Positions 25,143-34,618 of a DNA stretch of 64,000 nucleotides are shown in pieces (the stretch's first letter is position 1; every line of letters begins with the position of its first letter). The position numbers and the translations under genes were made by a program. The DNA is from Bacteroidota bacterium. Lineage in GTDB: Bacteria; Bacteroidota; Bacteroidia; Palsa-965. The notes below the pieces were generated by a model. That model worked only from the letters and a program-made list of their open reading frames with translations. It searched no databases and was not told the origin of the DNA. The stretch covers positions 1 through 64,000 of the forward strand of contig JAAFIA010000010.1 of the NCBI GenBank assembly GCA_013298545.1. The letters are read 5' to 3'.

Positions 25143-26849
25143 TTATTTTACAACATGGAAGAAGCCGGTCAATACTTTTTCCAAGTTTGGACCACTCAAC
25201 ACATAGTAGTAAACACCATCAGTTACGTTTGGTTTCCAGTCGTTGCGGTAGTCGCTGCTTTCGTAGATTTTATTTCCCCAACGGTTGTAAACAGTTAAGG
25301 CCGAGTTTGGATGATCGGCGAGGTTGGTAAATTCGAGTACGTCGTTGTTGTTGTCGCCATTTGGAGAAACAACATTGGGTGCAATTACCGGAAGAACAAT
25401 GGGTTCACTTTGTACCAAGTAAGCCAGTGTATATATGCCGCTGCAACCGCCAGCTGTTTCGATGGTGAGTGTTACAGTATAAACACTATCGCTTGTATAG
25501 GTATGTGTTGGGTTTTGCAATGTGCTTGTATCGCCATCGCCAAAATCCCAGAACCAACTTACGGCTCCAACGGAATTGTCAGTAAACTGAACCGTGGTCG
25601 GTGGCGCTTGAGGAGGTTGTGGCGAAAATGTAAACGCAACAGTTGGTGCGGCAACAATATTGACAAAAATATTGGCCGTTGTTGATGCTGCAGGTGTTCC
25701 ATTGTCTGTACCGACAATTTGAATGGAATACAATCCAATATTACTTGCGTCTGCTACTAGCTGGCCCGTAAATACAGCTGGATTTCCAGATGTATTTACA
25801 ATGGTGGTCAAACCAGTAAGTACCGAAGTCATTGTTGCAGAGGTGATTTGTCCTTGCTCTGGAGAGAGGAATGTTGCACTAAAATCAAACGTATCGCCAA
25901 CGCAAAGTGTGAGTGTGTCGCAGACTTCGGCAGAATTGACAATTGGCGGTAAATTATTTCCTGAACCGTTGTTGCAAACATCGAAATAGAATGTTTGGTT
26001 ATCGAGCCAACTTACTTGGTCAACTGTGCCAAATGGGCCATCGTAATTTGTTCCGGGTTGGTCAAATTGGCCAATCTGAATGTAATCGACACCATTGCCA
26101 CGATTGACACCAACAGTAGCGGGCGATCCACCAAAACCATTGACACCATTTGACGCGTCGCCAGTAGTCCATTGCATATCACCATAACAAAACGAAACAT
26201 TATTACCTGGAGGTAAAATTGGATCTGTTCCATCGGTGATGATGAGTTGAAAATCGTTTAGCTTATCGTCGTAGCTGGCATAATAACCAACGGTTTGCCA
26301 ACGCACAATCATGGCTGTTGGTGTTATTTTGTAATACACCAAGCCGCTTCCTGTGCCGCGTGTATCGACATCGGCCCAGAAAGGTGCAATCATGATGAAT
26401 GATGGATCGGGAAATGCGTTTGCAGTAAAGGTAAAATAGGGTGCGCCAAACGAAATATTCCCGTTGTTGTTGATGTAGCAATTGTTTTGATTTTGCCCGT
26501 AAAAACAAAAATTGAAAGGCAATGCAATTGGGTTGGAGTACGAGTCGTCGTTGCGATAATCTGGTGGAGTTCCGCCTTGCATGGGGACAACTTGAAAGGT
26601 ATTGTCAATGGGAATCATGCAATTGCATACAACATTGGATGAGGGTTGCGCTGGATTTGCAGCTTTTATTTCAGGAATAAGCGGTCTGACATCATTGCCC
26701 GTAATTATTACAGGCCCACGCGGGAGTTTGCCTTCGCGTTTTAGTTGATCGTATTCCGATGTGCCGGGTGCAGGAAGCTGCTGACTTGTTTGTGCAAATC
26801 CTGCAAGGCAAAATGCAAGAGCAAAAATAAACGTAATGAGTTGTTTCAT
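25143..26849 (-). CDS. Nidogen-like/PKD secreted protein with gliding-motility C-terminal domain
   Basis: FFYGQNQNNCYINNNGNISFG...APFWADVDTRG (NIDO-like); PKD VSWFWDFGDGDTSTLQNPTHTY; CTD. Confidence 0.85.
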   Translation of the reverse strand: MKQLITFIFALAFCLAGFAQTSQQLPAPGTSEYDQLKREGKLPRGPVIITGNDVRPLIPEIKAANPAQPSSNVVCNCMIPIDNTFQVVPMQGGTPPDYRNDDSYSNPIALPFNFCFYGQNQNNCYINNNGNISFGAPYFTFTANAFPDPSFIMIAPFWADVDTRGTGSGLVYYKITPTAMIVRWQTVGYYASYDDKLNDFQLIITDGTDPILPPGNNVSFCYGDMQWTTGDASNGVNGFGGSPATVGVNRGNGVDYIQIGQFDQPGTNYDGPFGTVDQVSWLDNQTFYFDVCNNGSGNNLPPIVNSAEVCDTLTLCVGDTFDFSATFLSPEQGQITSATMTSVLTGLTTIVNTSGNPAVFTGQLVADASNIGLYSIQIVGTDNGTPAASTTANIFVNIVAAPTVAFTFSPQPPQAPPTTVQFTDNSVGAVSWFWDFGDGDTSTLQNPTHTYTSDSVYTVTLTIETAGGCSGIYTLAYLVQSEPIVLPVIAPNVVSPNGDNNNDVLEFTNLADHPNSALTVYNRWGNKIYESSDYRNDWKPNVTDGVYYYVLSGPNLEKVLTGFFHVVK

Positions 26850-26906
26850 TGGGTCGTTTGAACGTCTAGTTTCTATAACGATTTTTTTGCGATTGGTTAC
26901 AGTTGG

Positions 26907-29225
26907 TTATCGAACAAGGTTGACATGTCCGATGTAGTCGTATTCTTGGCCGTTACGATCAACAATATGTACTTTGTAAACATAGGTATCGGTTTGGCAT
27001 AGCTTGCTTGATCCTTGTACTTTTCCGTCCCATCCGGTGTATTTGTCGTTGGAGGTAAAAATAAGATTTCCCCAACGATCAAAGACATACATCTCGAAGG
27101 TATTGATGTCGGCCACATCGCTAAACGATGGCATGAATTCGTCGTTAAGTCCATTCCCATTTGGCGTAAATGTATTTGGGATGTAGATGAGAATTTCAGG
27201 ACTAATCACCAAACATTCGATGGCGGTATCGGGGCACGTATTGTTTGGTCCGAAGACAACAAGGCGGACGCAAAATGTGCCTGTGTCTTCGTAAGTAAAT
27301 GTTGGACTTTGCAGATTAGACGACGCTGCATTTGATCCAAAATCCCATTCCCAAACACTTGGACTTCCGGTCGATTGATCGGTGAAGGTGATGGTGGGGT
27401 TGTTGATGGTAGCGGGTTGCGGGGTGAGTGTGAAGGCGGCTTGTGGGCCGGGCTGCACAGAAATCATGTTTACAATGGAATCGGTAAACGTACATCCTTC
27501 GGCAGAGGTTGCTGAGAGTGTTACGGTATAAAGTCCATCAACAGGGTAGCAGTAATTGGGATTTTGAACATTGGAGGTTGAGCCATCGCCAAAATTCCAA
27601 GCCCATTGGATAACATTGCTATTGGTAACGGTTGTGAGGTCGGTAAAATCGACGCAGAGTGGTGCGCAGCCAGATGTTGGTGTTGCAGAAAAATTGATAT
27701 CAGGAAGTGGATAAACAAGCACCGTGAAATTGACCGTATCCGAACATCCCAGCGAATCGGTAACGGTTAGATTAACGGTGTACGTTCCTGACGTGTTGTA
27801 AACATAATTTGGATTTTGGAGGTTGGAGGTATCGCTTCCATTGGCAATTGCGGGGTCGTTGAAATCCCAATGCCAAACATTGATTGGCCCGTTTCCTGCG
27901 GGTGCGCTGGAGTTGTTGCTGTTGAAGGGCATTTGTGCGTTGGGGCAAACGCTGGTACTGGTGAAGAGTGCGGTAGGGCCGGGAATGACGTTGACCACAA
28001 CGTTGCCAGAAGTGGTTTGCGCGGGATTGCCGTTGTCTGTTCCCGAAATGATAAGTGTGTTGTAGCCGATGTTGGAATTTAAACCGACAAATCCACCGAT
28101 GAGATTGGCTGTATTTCCGGGCGCATTGGAAATGTTGAAATAGCCTGTGCCACTTGGTGTAACGGTAATGGTTGTAATCTGTGCAGGTTCGGGTGAGAAG
28201 AATGTCGCCGTAATGGGAAGTGTATCGCCTACGCAAAGGGTGAGTGTGTCGCAAACTTGTCCGGCATTCATGATGGGCGGAATATTGTTTCCGTTACCCG
28301 TATTGCAAACGTCAAAAAAGAATTGCTGGTTGTCGAGCCAACTCACACCGCTAGGTGCGCCGAGTGGGCCATTGTAAGTAACGCCGGGTTGATCGAATGT
28401 TCCGATTTGGATGTAGTTGACACCATCGCCGAGGTTTGCACCAACGGTTGCAGCTGTGCCTCCAAAGCCATTGTTTCCGCCAGAAGCATCGCCAGTTGTC
28501 CATTCCATATCGCCATAGCAGAAAGAAACATTGCTACCAACTGGAAGGATTGGATCAACACCGTCTGAAATAATCAATTGGAAATCGTTGAGTTTGTCGG
28601 CATGTTGCGAGAAATAACCAACCGTTTGCCAACGCACAATCAGGTGTGTGGGTGTTACTTTGTAATAGACAACGCCACTGATCGGGTTTTGTGTATCCAC
28701 ATCGGCCCAGAAAGGCGCAATCATGGTAACTTGATTCGTTGGGAAACCTGTTGCCGAAAAAGTGCCATAAGGTGTTCCGAACGAAATATTGCCGTTGTTG
28801 TTGATGTATAAATCGTTGAACGTTTGTCCGTAAAAACAAAAATTAAATGGAATTGGAATGAGTGGTGATGATGCGTCGTCGTTGCGATATTGTGGCGGAT
28901 TTCCCCAAGTAAAAGGAACAACTTGATATGTGTTATCGAGTTGAAACATGCAATTGCAGTTCGCCGCTTGTGTCGATGGTGGTGGTTGATTGATGAGCGA
29001 CAAGAGGGGTTGTTGAATGCGGGCATTGTCGCTTGCCATCACATAAAGACCATTGTTGAGTTGCCCACTTCGCTTCATATCGTCCCATTTTTCGGGGGCA
29101 ATAGCAGTAGGGACTTGCGCATGGAGTGGCAGGCCAAAAATTAGCAACAACAGGAGGAGTCTGAGGTCTTTCAAAATAAAATATGTTAGTTGGTTTAAAC
29201 AAAAGTTGAGTTTGCCGTTCAACAA
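26907..29225 (-). CDS. Nidogen-like/multi-PKD secreted protein with gliding-motility C-terminal domain (paralogue of 25143..26849)
   Basis: APFWADVDTQNPISGVVYYKV; WAWNFGDGSTSNVQNPNYCY; IPNTFTPNGNGLNDEFMPS...FDRWGNLIF. Confidence 0.87.
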   Translation of the reverse strand: MLNGKLNFCLNQLTYFILKDLRLLLLLLIFGLPLHAQVPTAIAPEKWDDMKRSGQLNNGLYVMASDNARIQQPLLSLINQPPPSTQAANCNCMFQLDNTYQVVPFTWGNPPQYRNDDASSPLIPIPFNFCFYGQTFNDLYINNNGNISFGTPYGTFSATGFPTNQVTMIAPFWADVDTQNPISGVVYYKVTPTHLIVRWQTVGYFSQHADKLNDFQLIISDGVDPILPVGSNVSFCYGDMEWTTGDASGGNNGFGGTAATVGANLGDGVNYIQIGTFDQPGVTYNGPLGAPSGVSWLDNQQFFFDVCNTGNGNNIPPIMNAGQVCDTLTLCVGDTLPITATFFSPEPAQITTITVTPSGTGYFNISNAPGNTANLIGGFVGLNSNIGYNTLIISGTDNGNPAQTTSGNVVVNVIPGPTALFTSTSVCPNAQMPFNSNNSSAPAGNGPINVWHWDFNDPAIANGSDTSNLQNPNYVYNTSGTYTVNLTVTDSLGCSDTVNFTVLVYPLPDINFSATPTSGCAPLCVDFTDLTTVTNSNVIQWAWNFGDGSTSNVQNPNYCYPVDGLYTVTLSATSAEGCTFTDSIVNMISVQPGPQAAFTLTPQPATINNPTITFTDQSTGSPSVWEWDFGSNAASSNLQSPTFTYEDTGTFCVRLVVFGPNNTCPDTAIECLVISPEILIYIPNTFTPNGNGLNDEFMPSFSDVADINTFEMYVFDRWGNLIFTSNDKYTGWDGKVQGSSKLCQTDTYVYKVHIVDRNGQEYDYIGHVNLVR

Positions 29226-29268
29226 TGTTTACTCAATACATAGCTATCAAAAATAAGAAAAATACCTG

Positions 29269-30663
29269 TTGCCTAGACATAAAAATTTGCAGAAAGTTAT
29301 TCTTGTGTTTGGGGGCTTATCTTTGCGTATGATTTTTACATCGTGGCGTACGCATTTTCGGGAAACACTTTTGTTGGCGATACCGGTTTGTCTGAGTAAT
29401 ATCGGGCACATGGGGGTTGATTTAGCAGATACTTATTTCATTGGAAAACTTCCGGAACATACCGAAGGGCAGGCGGCAATTGCGCTTGCAGGAGCATTTT
29501 ATGTAACGTTTTTGGTGATGGCGATTGGTGTTTCGTATGGATTGACGCCCTTAGTTGCGGAAGCACAAGCACAACAGAAAACCGCGCGCATTGCAAATCT
29601 GTTACGGCATTCGATTGTTTTAAACGTTTTAACGTCGTTGATTTTGGTGTTGATGTTGCTGGCCATAAATCCCATGTTGGGCAAGCTTGGCCAGCCGGAG
29701 GCGGTGGTACGATTGGCTGTTCCGTTTTTGGGCGTTATTCTTTTGTCGATGATTCCGTTGAGTATTTTTTTCTCGTTCAAGCAGTTTGCAGAAGGCATGT
29801 CGGATACGCGGATGGCGATGTACATTACGTTAGGTTCAAACGCGTTGAATATTTTATTGAATTATGTATTGGTTTTCGGGCATTGGGGATTTCCTGAAAT
29901 GGGCATGATGGGATCTTGTTGGGCCACGTTTATTGCGCGTTGCGGCATGGGTTTGGCGATGTGGTTGTATGTGCGTTATGGGTCGCGTTATGCGGTTTAT
30001 CGCGAGGGGTTTCGGTTTAAAAATTTAGAGTGGTCGTATTTTAAGGAGTTGTTGAAGATTGGTGTACCATCGGGATTGATGTTTGTGATTGAGGTGGTTG
30101 CCTTTTCGATGCCAGCAGCGTTTATTGGTCAGTTGGGTGCAGATCATTTAGCGGCGCATCGGATAGCATTGAGTTTGGCATCTGTTACGTATATGATATC
30201 GAGTGGGTTGGGTGCGGCAGCAACGATTCGTGTGGGGCATTTTTTGGGGATGGGTGAGCGGGAGCAGGTGCGGCGGGCGGGATTTAGCGCGATGGGTCTT
30301 GCTCTGGCATTTATGGTTTTAGCAGCAATTGTATTTGTACTTTTTTCAAAAGAACTGCCTGCCTTCTTCAACGAAGATTATACGGTTCTCGAAATTGCTG
30401 CGCCTTTGTTTTTTATTGCTGCTATTTTTCAGGTGTTTGATGGATTACAAGTTACGGCACAGGGCGCGTTGCGCGGTGTGCAAGATATGGTTGTACCCGG
30501 AATTATTGCGGCGGTTTCGTATTGGTTGATTGGGTTGTTGTTGAGTTATCTGCTTTGTTTTGAAGCAGGGTTAGGTGTGATGGGAGTTTGGTTTGGTTAT
30601 GTTGCGGGCTTGTTTGCTGCTGCAACCGGATTGGTTTGGCGTTTTTACAGCAAGACAAGGTGA
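29269..30663 (+). CDS. MATE-family multidrug efflux transporter
   Basis: ~12 TM segments; THFRETLLLAIPVCLSNIGHMGVDLADTYFIGKL; likely true start at the internal Met MIFTSW (~29329). Confidence 0.92.
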   Translation: MPRHKNLQKVILVFGGLSLRMIFTSWRTHFRETLLLAIPVCLSNIGHMGVDLADTYFIGKLPEHTEGQAAIALAGAFYVTFLVMAIGVSYGLTPLVAEAQAQQKTARIANLLRHSIVLNVLTSLILVLMLLAINPMLGKLGQPEAVVRLAVPFLGVILLSMIPLSIFFSFKQFAEGMSDTRMAMYITLGSNALNILLNYVLVFGHWGFPEMGMMGSCWATFIARCGMGLAMWLYVRYGSRYAVYREGFRFKNLEWSYFKELLKIGVPSGLMFVIEVVAFSMPAAFIGQLGADHLAAHRIALSLASVTYMISSGLGAAATIRVGHFLGMGEREQVRRAGFSAMGLALAFMVLAAIVFVLFSKELPAFFNEDYTVLEIAAPLFFIAAIFQVFDGLQVTAQGALRGVQDMVVPGIIAAVSYWLIGLLLSYLLCFEAGLGVMGVWFGYVAGLFAAATGLVWRFYSKTR

Positions 30664-30753
30664 GTGTGTAAAATGCCTAGTGCAACAAACAGCTTAATCA
30701 TACGTGTTCCAAAATATTAGCTGTGCATCACGTTAGCCTAATTGAGGAGAAAT

Positions 30754-30791
30754 AAAAATCGGCTGACTTCGTAAGAAATCAGCCGATTTTT
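30754..30791. terminator. Bidirectional intrinsic terminator between convergent genes
   Basis: AAAAATCGGCTGA...TCAGCCGATTTTT. Confidence 0.88.
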
Positions 30792-30817
30792 TTGGGGATG
30801 TTCAGACTAAAAAAAAT

Positions 30818-33800
30818 CTATCGAATAATGGAAACGCGTCCGAGTAGTGCTTGCTTTTTACCCGTTTCATCAACTACTTTGATTTTCCAAACATAGGTGT
30901 CGATTTGGCAAAGGACATCGGAGCCTTGCACTTTTCCGTCCCAACCTTTATTCATGTTGTCGGAATAGAAAATCAGGTTGCCCCAGCGATCGAAAATCCA
31001 CATTTCGAATTTGTCGGGATCAATGCCTAAGCCTTGTGCAAAGAACATATCGTTAGATCCATCACCATTCGGTGTGAACGCATTCGGAACATACAACGAC
31101 ATATCTGGATCGATGCAAACAGAGTCGCTGGCCATATCCACACAGCCATCGGCAGAGCGAACGGTAAGCACAACTTCATAACACCCAGATGCCGGATATT
31201 CAAAGCTCGGATTCTGGTCTGTTGAAGAAGCATTTGTCAGATCGCCAAATGTCCAATTCCAAGTGGTTGCATTGATGGATGCATCTGTGAAATTAATTAT
31301 CGGATTCAGAATGGTTGTTGGTTGTGGACCTGCTGTAAATGCGGCGGTTGGTAATGCAAACACATTGATGTAATTGTTCATGACAATGGTGTGCGTACAT
31401 CCGTCGGCTGTTGTTACCGTTAATGTTACATTGTATGGCCCAGCGAGGTTATACGTGTGCGAAGGGTTTTGTTGGTTGCTGGTATTGCCATCGCCAAAAT
31501 CCCAAGCCCATGATGTGATATTGCCTGGAGCAGCAACGGCAGACAGGTCGCTGAAGTTGACCGAAAGCGGCATACAACCAGATGTAACATCGGCTAACAA
31601 ATCAGCAACAGGTACTGGGCTAATTGTTACAACCATTGAATCGAGTGCCGTGCAGCCATTATTATCCGTAGCTGTAATCACGTATGTTGTCGTGGTTGAT
31701 GGAGAAACAGACGGGTTGTTTCCGTTGATATTTCCTGGCATCCAGTTGTACGTGTAATTTGGGCTACCTCCGTTGGCAAGTGCAAAGAGTGGTACTGCCC
31801 CTCCATTACAAACAGCAGGCCACGGTTGTGCCGCAACGTTCACAACAAGTTGAGCGGGTTGGAGAATAACGATATTGACCGTCGTAGAGCAGCCATCGCC
31901 ATCAGTAACAACGCAACTGTAATTTCCGGCACAAAGGTTGTTTTCTGTTGGGTTGTTATTGGCACTAGAAGACCAAGCGTAGCTATACACTGGATTATTT
32001 CCACCGCTTGCACTGATTGTCGCAGAGCCATTACAATCGCCAAAGCATTGTGGATTTGTGCTGGATGTTAATGTTGCAGTAACACCAGAAAGGTTGTTGA
32101 CCGTAATATTGTCTGTGGCGGTACATCCATTAGCGTCTGTTACAACTACCGAATACGAGTTTGCTGGTAATCCAGATCCATTTTGCTGTTGCAGGTTGCC
32201 CGGATTCCAAACATATTGATAACCTGGACTTCCACCACTAGCAATAACGCCAACAGTACCATTCGATTGATTGCAATTTTCATCCGTAGCACTCATGGCT
32301 AAGGTGATTTGTGGTGGTTCTGTGATGGTAAAATTTGCTTGCGCGGTACAACCGTTTGCATCTGTTATCACACACGAGTAATTGCCTGCTTGTAGGTTTG
32401 ATGTTGAGTTTGTTACAGCAGCATTAGACCAGAAGTAGGTGTAGTTCGGTGTTCCTCCAGATGGAGTTACGGTGGCATCTCCTGAGCTTCCACCGAAACA
32501 CAAAACATCGGTTTGTGTATTTTGAGTGGTGAGTTGTGTAGGTTCTGCGATGGTTACGGTAATGGTTGCAATACAACCATTGGCATCTGTTACAGTAAGG
32601 GTATGTGTGCCGGGTGGCATATTGGTTTCTGCTGCTGCCGCACCTCCTGTTGACCAAGCATAGGTGTATGGTGCTTGACCAGAGGATACATTTACAGTAG
32701 CTGTTCCATTGTTTGCACCAAAACAGGTAATATCTGTGAAATTGGCCACTTGAAGCGTTGGCCCAGGTGTATTGGTGAGTGTTACGGTTATGGTCTCAAT
32801 ACAACCATTAGCATCTGTGGCCGTGCAGGTATATGAGCCGGCAGCTAGATTCGATGCTGTATTGGAGTTTCCGGTATTGGCATTTGCCGACCACACCCAT
32901 GAATAATTTGGACTTCCTCCGGCAGCGGCAACAGCTATATTTCCATTTGCACTACTGCACGATTCATTGACGGTACTTGGTGTTAGCGTTAGGTCAGGTG
33001 GTTCTGTTATGGTAATGACCTGCTGCCCCGTACACCCATTCGCGTCGGTTACGGTAACACTATAGGTTCCTGTACATAAATTGAACGCATTGTTCAAAGG
33101 TCCAGCTGTAATGTTGGGTACAAATGGCGACCAAGTATAAGTATATGGTCCATTTCCCGATGTAGCGGTTGTTTGTAACGATCCATTACATTGCCCGTTG
33201 CAGAGCACATTGTTTTGTACTGCGGTCGAAGTAATGTTGCCGCCTACGGCAGGAACGTTGACTGTTGCAGTCATCGTATAGCAAGAGTTTGTTACGGTAA
33301 CCGTATGCGTTCCCGCGCAAAGTCCGCTTGCTGTGGCTGTATTGCCGCCGCTAGGTGCCCAACTGTAATTGTAGTTGCCTGCTGGGACAACATTTACCGT
33401 GGCCGTTCCATTACAAACAGAACATGTTGCAGGCGTAGCACTCATGTTGAGTTGAAGTGCGGATGCTTGAGGACAAACAGCGCAGTTTGTGGTTTGGTAG
33501 TACATGCCAATCACACAAAGATTGAAGCAGTCGCCGCCGGATGTTAAAGTGTAGTTTGCGTTATTTTGGCCAATGTTTACGGTGGTTGCCACAGAAACAT
33601 AATTCCACCAATTCCATACAAATGGAGCATTGGTGCCATTCATAGTGAGTGTTTGGCCATTCAATTGAATATCGCCAACCATACAGAATGCGCGTGCGTT
33701 GACAGTTGTTTGGCAAACATTGAGACCGGTAACGGTTTGTGTTGTCGTTCCACCGTTAACAACCATCGCACCATCATGGATAACCATTGTGCCGCGATAA

Positions 33801-34474
33801 TTGACTGTTGGGTCGGCCCAGATAACCATCAATGTGGCTCCATCCATATCATTTCCAGCGGTTGGTGGATTCGTCAAAATACCACTAATGTTGTAAGTGC
33901 CATTTCCGGTAATACATGCTGTAACGTCGGCGCGGTAGGTGTGCGAGCCAGCATATCCCCAGCATTTGTCAGGGCCACTACCAACAAGCGTCATTGGAAA
34001 TGGAGTTGAAACTAAATTAGGATTAACAATGGTTGCTGTTTGAGCCATACCTGTACCAGATCCTTCTGTCCAGAGGTAGGCACGTTCAATGGTAGCGCAA
34101 GCCGGAATACCTGTAATAACAAAAGGCGCTGGTTGCAAAACACCATTCAAAGAGCCGCGTCGTCCAAGTCGCTGAGAGGCGGTTGAGAAATTTAGCCCGC
34201 ACTTGGAGAAATTATAGATCTGACCAAGTGTTTGGTTGCCGTTTTGCGGATTTTGTGGCGGTCCACCATTACGTTGGTTATTACTGTTGGCAGGGTAACC
34301 ACAAGCGCCTGGAATACCCGGACAGTTTGTAGTTGTTGCTTGCTGTGCCCATACGATTGATACGGGGAGGAGGAAGGCAAGCAGGAGCGAGAACCGTAAA
34401 GATGATCTCATACCAATATGTATTATGTGTGAAATTCCGGTGTGTGTGGTAATTCTTTCCGAAATGTATAACAA
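30818..34474 (-). CDS. SprB-repeat/PKD giant surface protein with gliding-motility C-terminal domain
   Basis: Tandem ...YTYAWSTGG...GTHTLTVTDANGCIATITVTIAEP units; PKD; VPNAFTPNGDGSNDMFF...FDRWGNLIF. Confidence 0.88.
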   Translation of the reverse strand: MLYISERITTHTGISHIIHIGMRSSLRFSLLLAFLLPVSIVWAQQATTTNCPGIPGACGYPANSNNQRNGGPPQNPQNGNQTLGQIYNFSKCGLNFSTASQRLGRRGSLNGVLQPAPFVITGIPACATIERAYLWTEGSGTGMAQTATIVNPNLVSTPFPMTLVGSGPDKCWGYAGSHTYRADVTACITGNGTYNISGILTNPPTAGNDMDGATLMVIWADPTVNYRGTMVIHDGAMVVNGGTTTQTVTGLNVCQTTVNARAFCMVGDIQLNGQTLTMNGTNAPFVWNWWNYVSVATTVNIGQNNANYTLTSGGDCFNLCVIGMYYQTTNCAVCPQASALQLNMSATPATCSVCNGTATVNVVPAGNYNYSWAPSGGNTATASGLCAGTHTVTVTNSCYTMTATVNVPAVGGNITSTAVQNNVLCNGQCNGSLQTTATSGNGPYTYTWSPFVPNITAGPLNNAFNLCTGTYSVTVTDANGCTGQQVITITEPPDLTLTPSTVNESCSSANGNIAVAAAGGSPNYSWVWSANANTGNSNTASNLAAGSYTCTATDANGCIETITVTLTNTPGPTLQVANFTDITCFGANNGTATVNVSSGQAPYTYAWSTGGAAAAETNMPPGTHTLTVTDANGCIATITVTIAEPTQLTTQNTQTDVLCFGGSSGDATVTPSGGTPNYTYFWSNAAVTNSTSNLQAGNYSCVITDANGCTAQANFTITEPPQITLAMSATDENCNQSNGTVGVIASGGSPGYQYVWNPGNLQQQNGSGLPANSYSVVVTDANGCTATDNITVNNLSGVTATLTSSTNPQCFGDCNGSATISASGGNNPVYSYAWSSSANNNPTENNLCAGNYSCVVTDGDGCSTTVNIVILQPAQLVVNVAAQPWPAVCNGGAVPLFALANGGSPNYTYNWMPGNINGNNPSVSPSTTTTYVITATDNNGCTALDSMVVTISPVPVADLLADVTSGCMPLSVNFSDLSAVAAPGNITSWAWDFGDGNTSNQQNPSHTYNLAGPYNVTLTVTTADGCTHTIVMNNYINVFALPTAAFTAGPQPTTILNPIINFTDASINATTWNWTFGDLTNASSTDQNPSFEYPASGCYEVVLTVRSADGCVDMASDSVCIDPDMSLYVPNAFTPNGDGSNDMFFAQGLGIDPDKFEMWIFDRWGNLIFYSDNMNKGWDGKVQGSDVLCQIDTYVWKIKVVDETGKKQALLGRVSIIR

Positions 34475-34566
34475 TTTTACAGAGAACCAAATTTTTTTCA
34501 GAAAAAATATGGAATTGTGTTTTTTTTGGCCCGTATCTGGTTTCGATGTTAAAACATCAATAATAG

Positions 34567-34602
34567 AAAAGCGGCAAATCCATTTTTGAATTTGCCGCTT
34601 TT
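34567..34602 (-). terminator. Intrinsic terminator
   Basis: AAAAGCGGCAAAT...ATTTGCCGCTTTT. Confidence 0.85.
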
Positions 34603-34618
34603 CGGAATAAATCGAAAT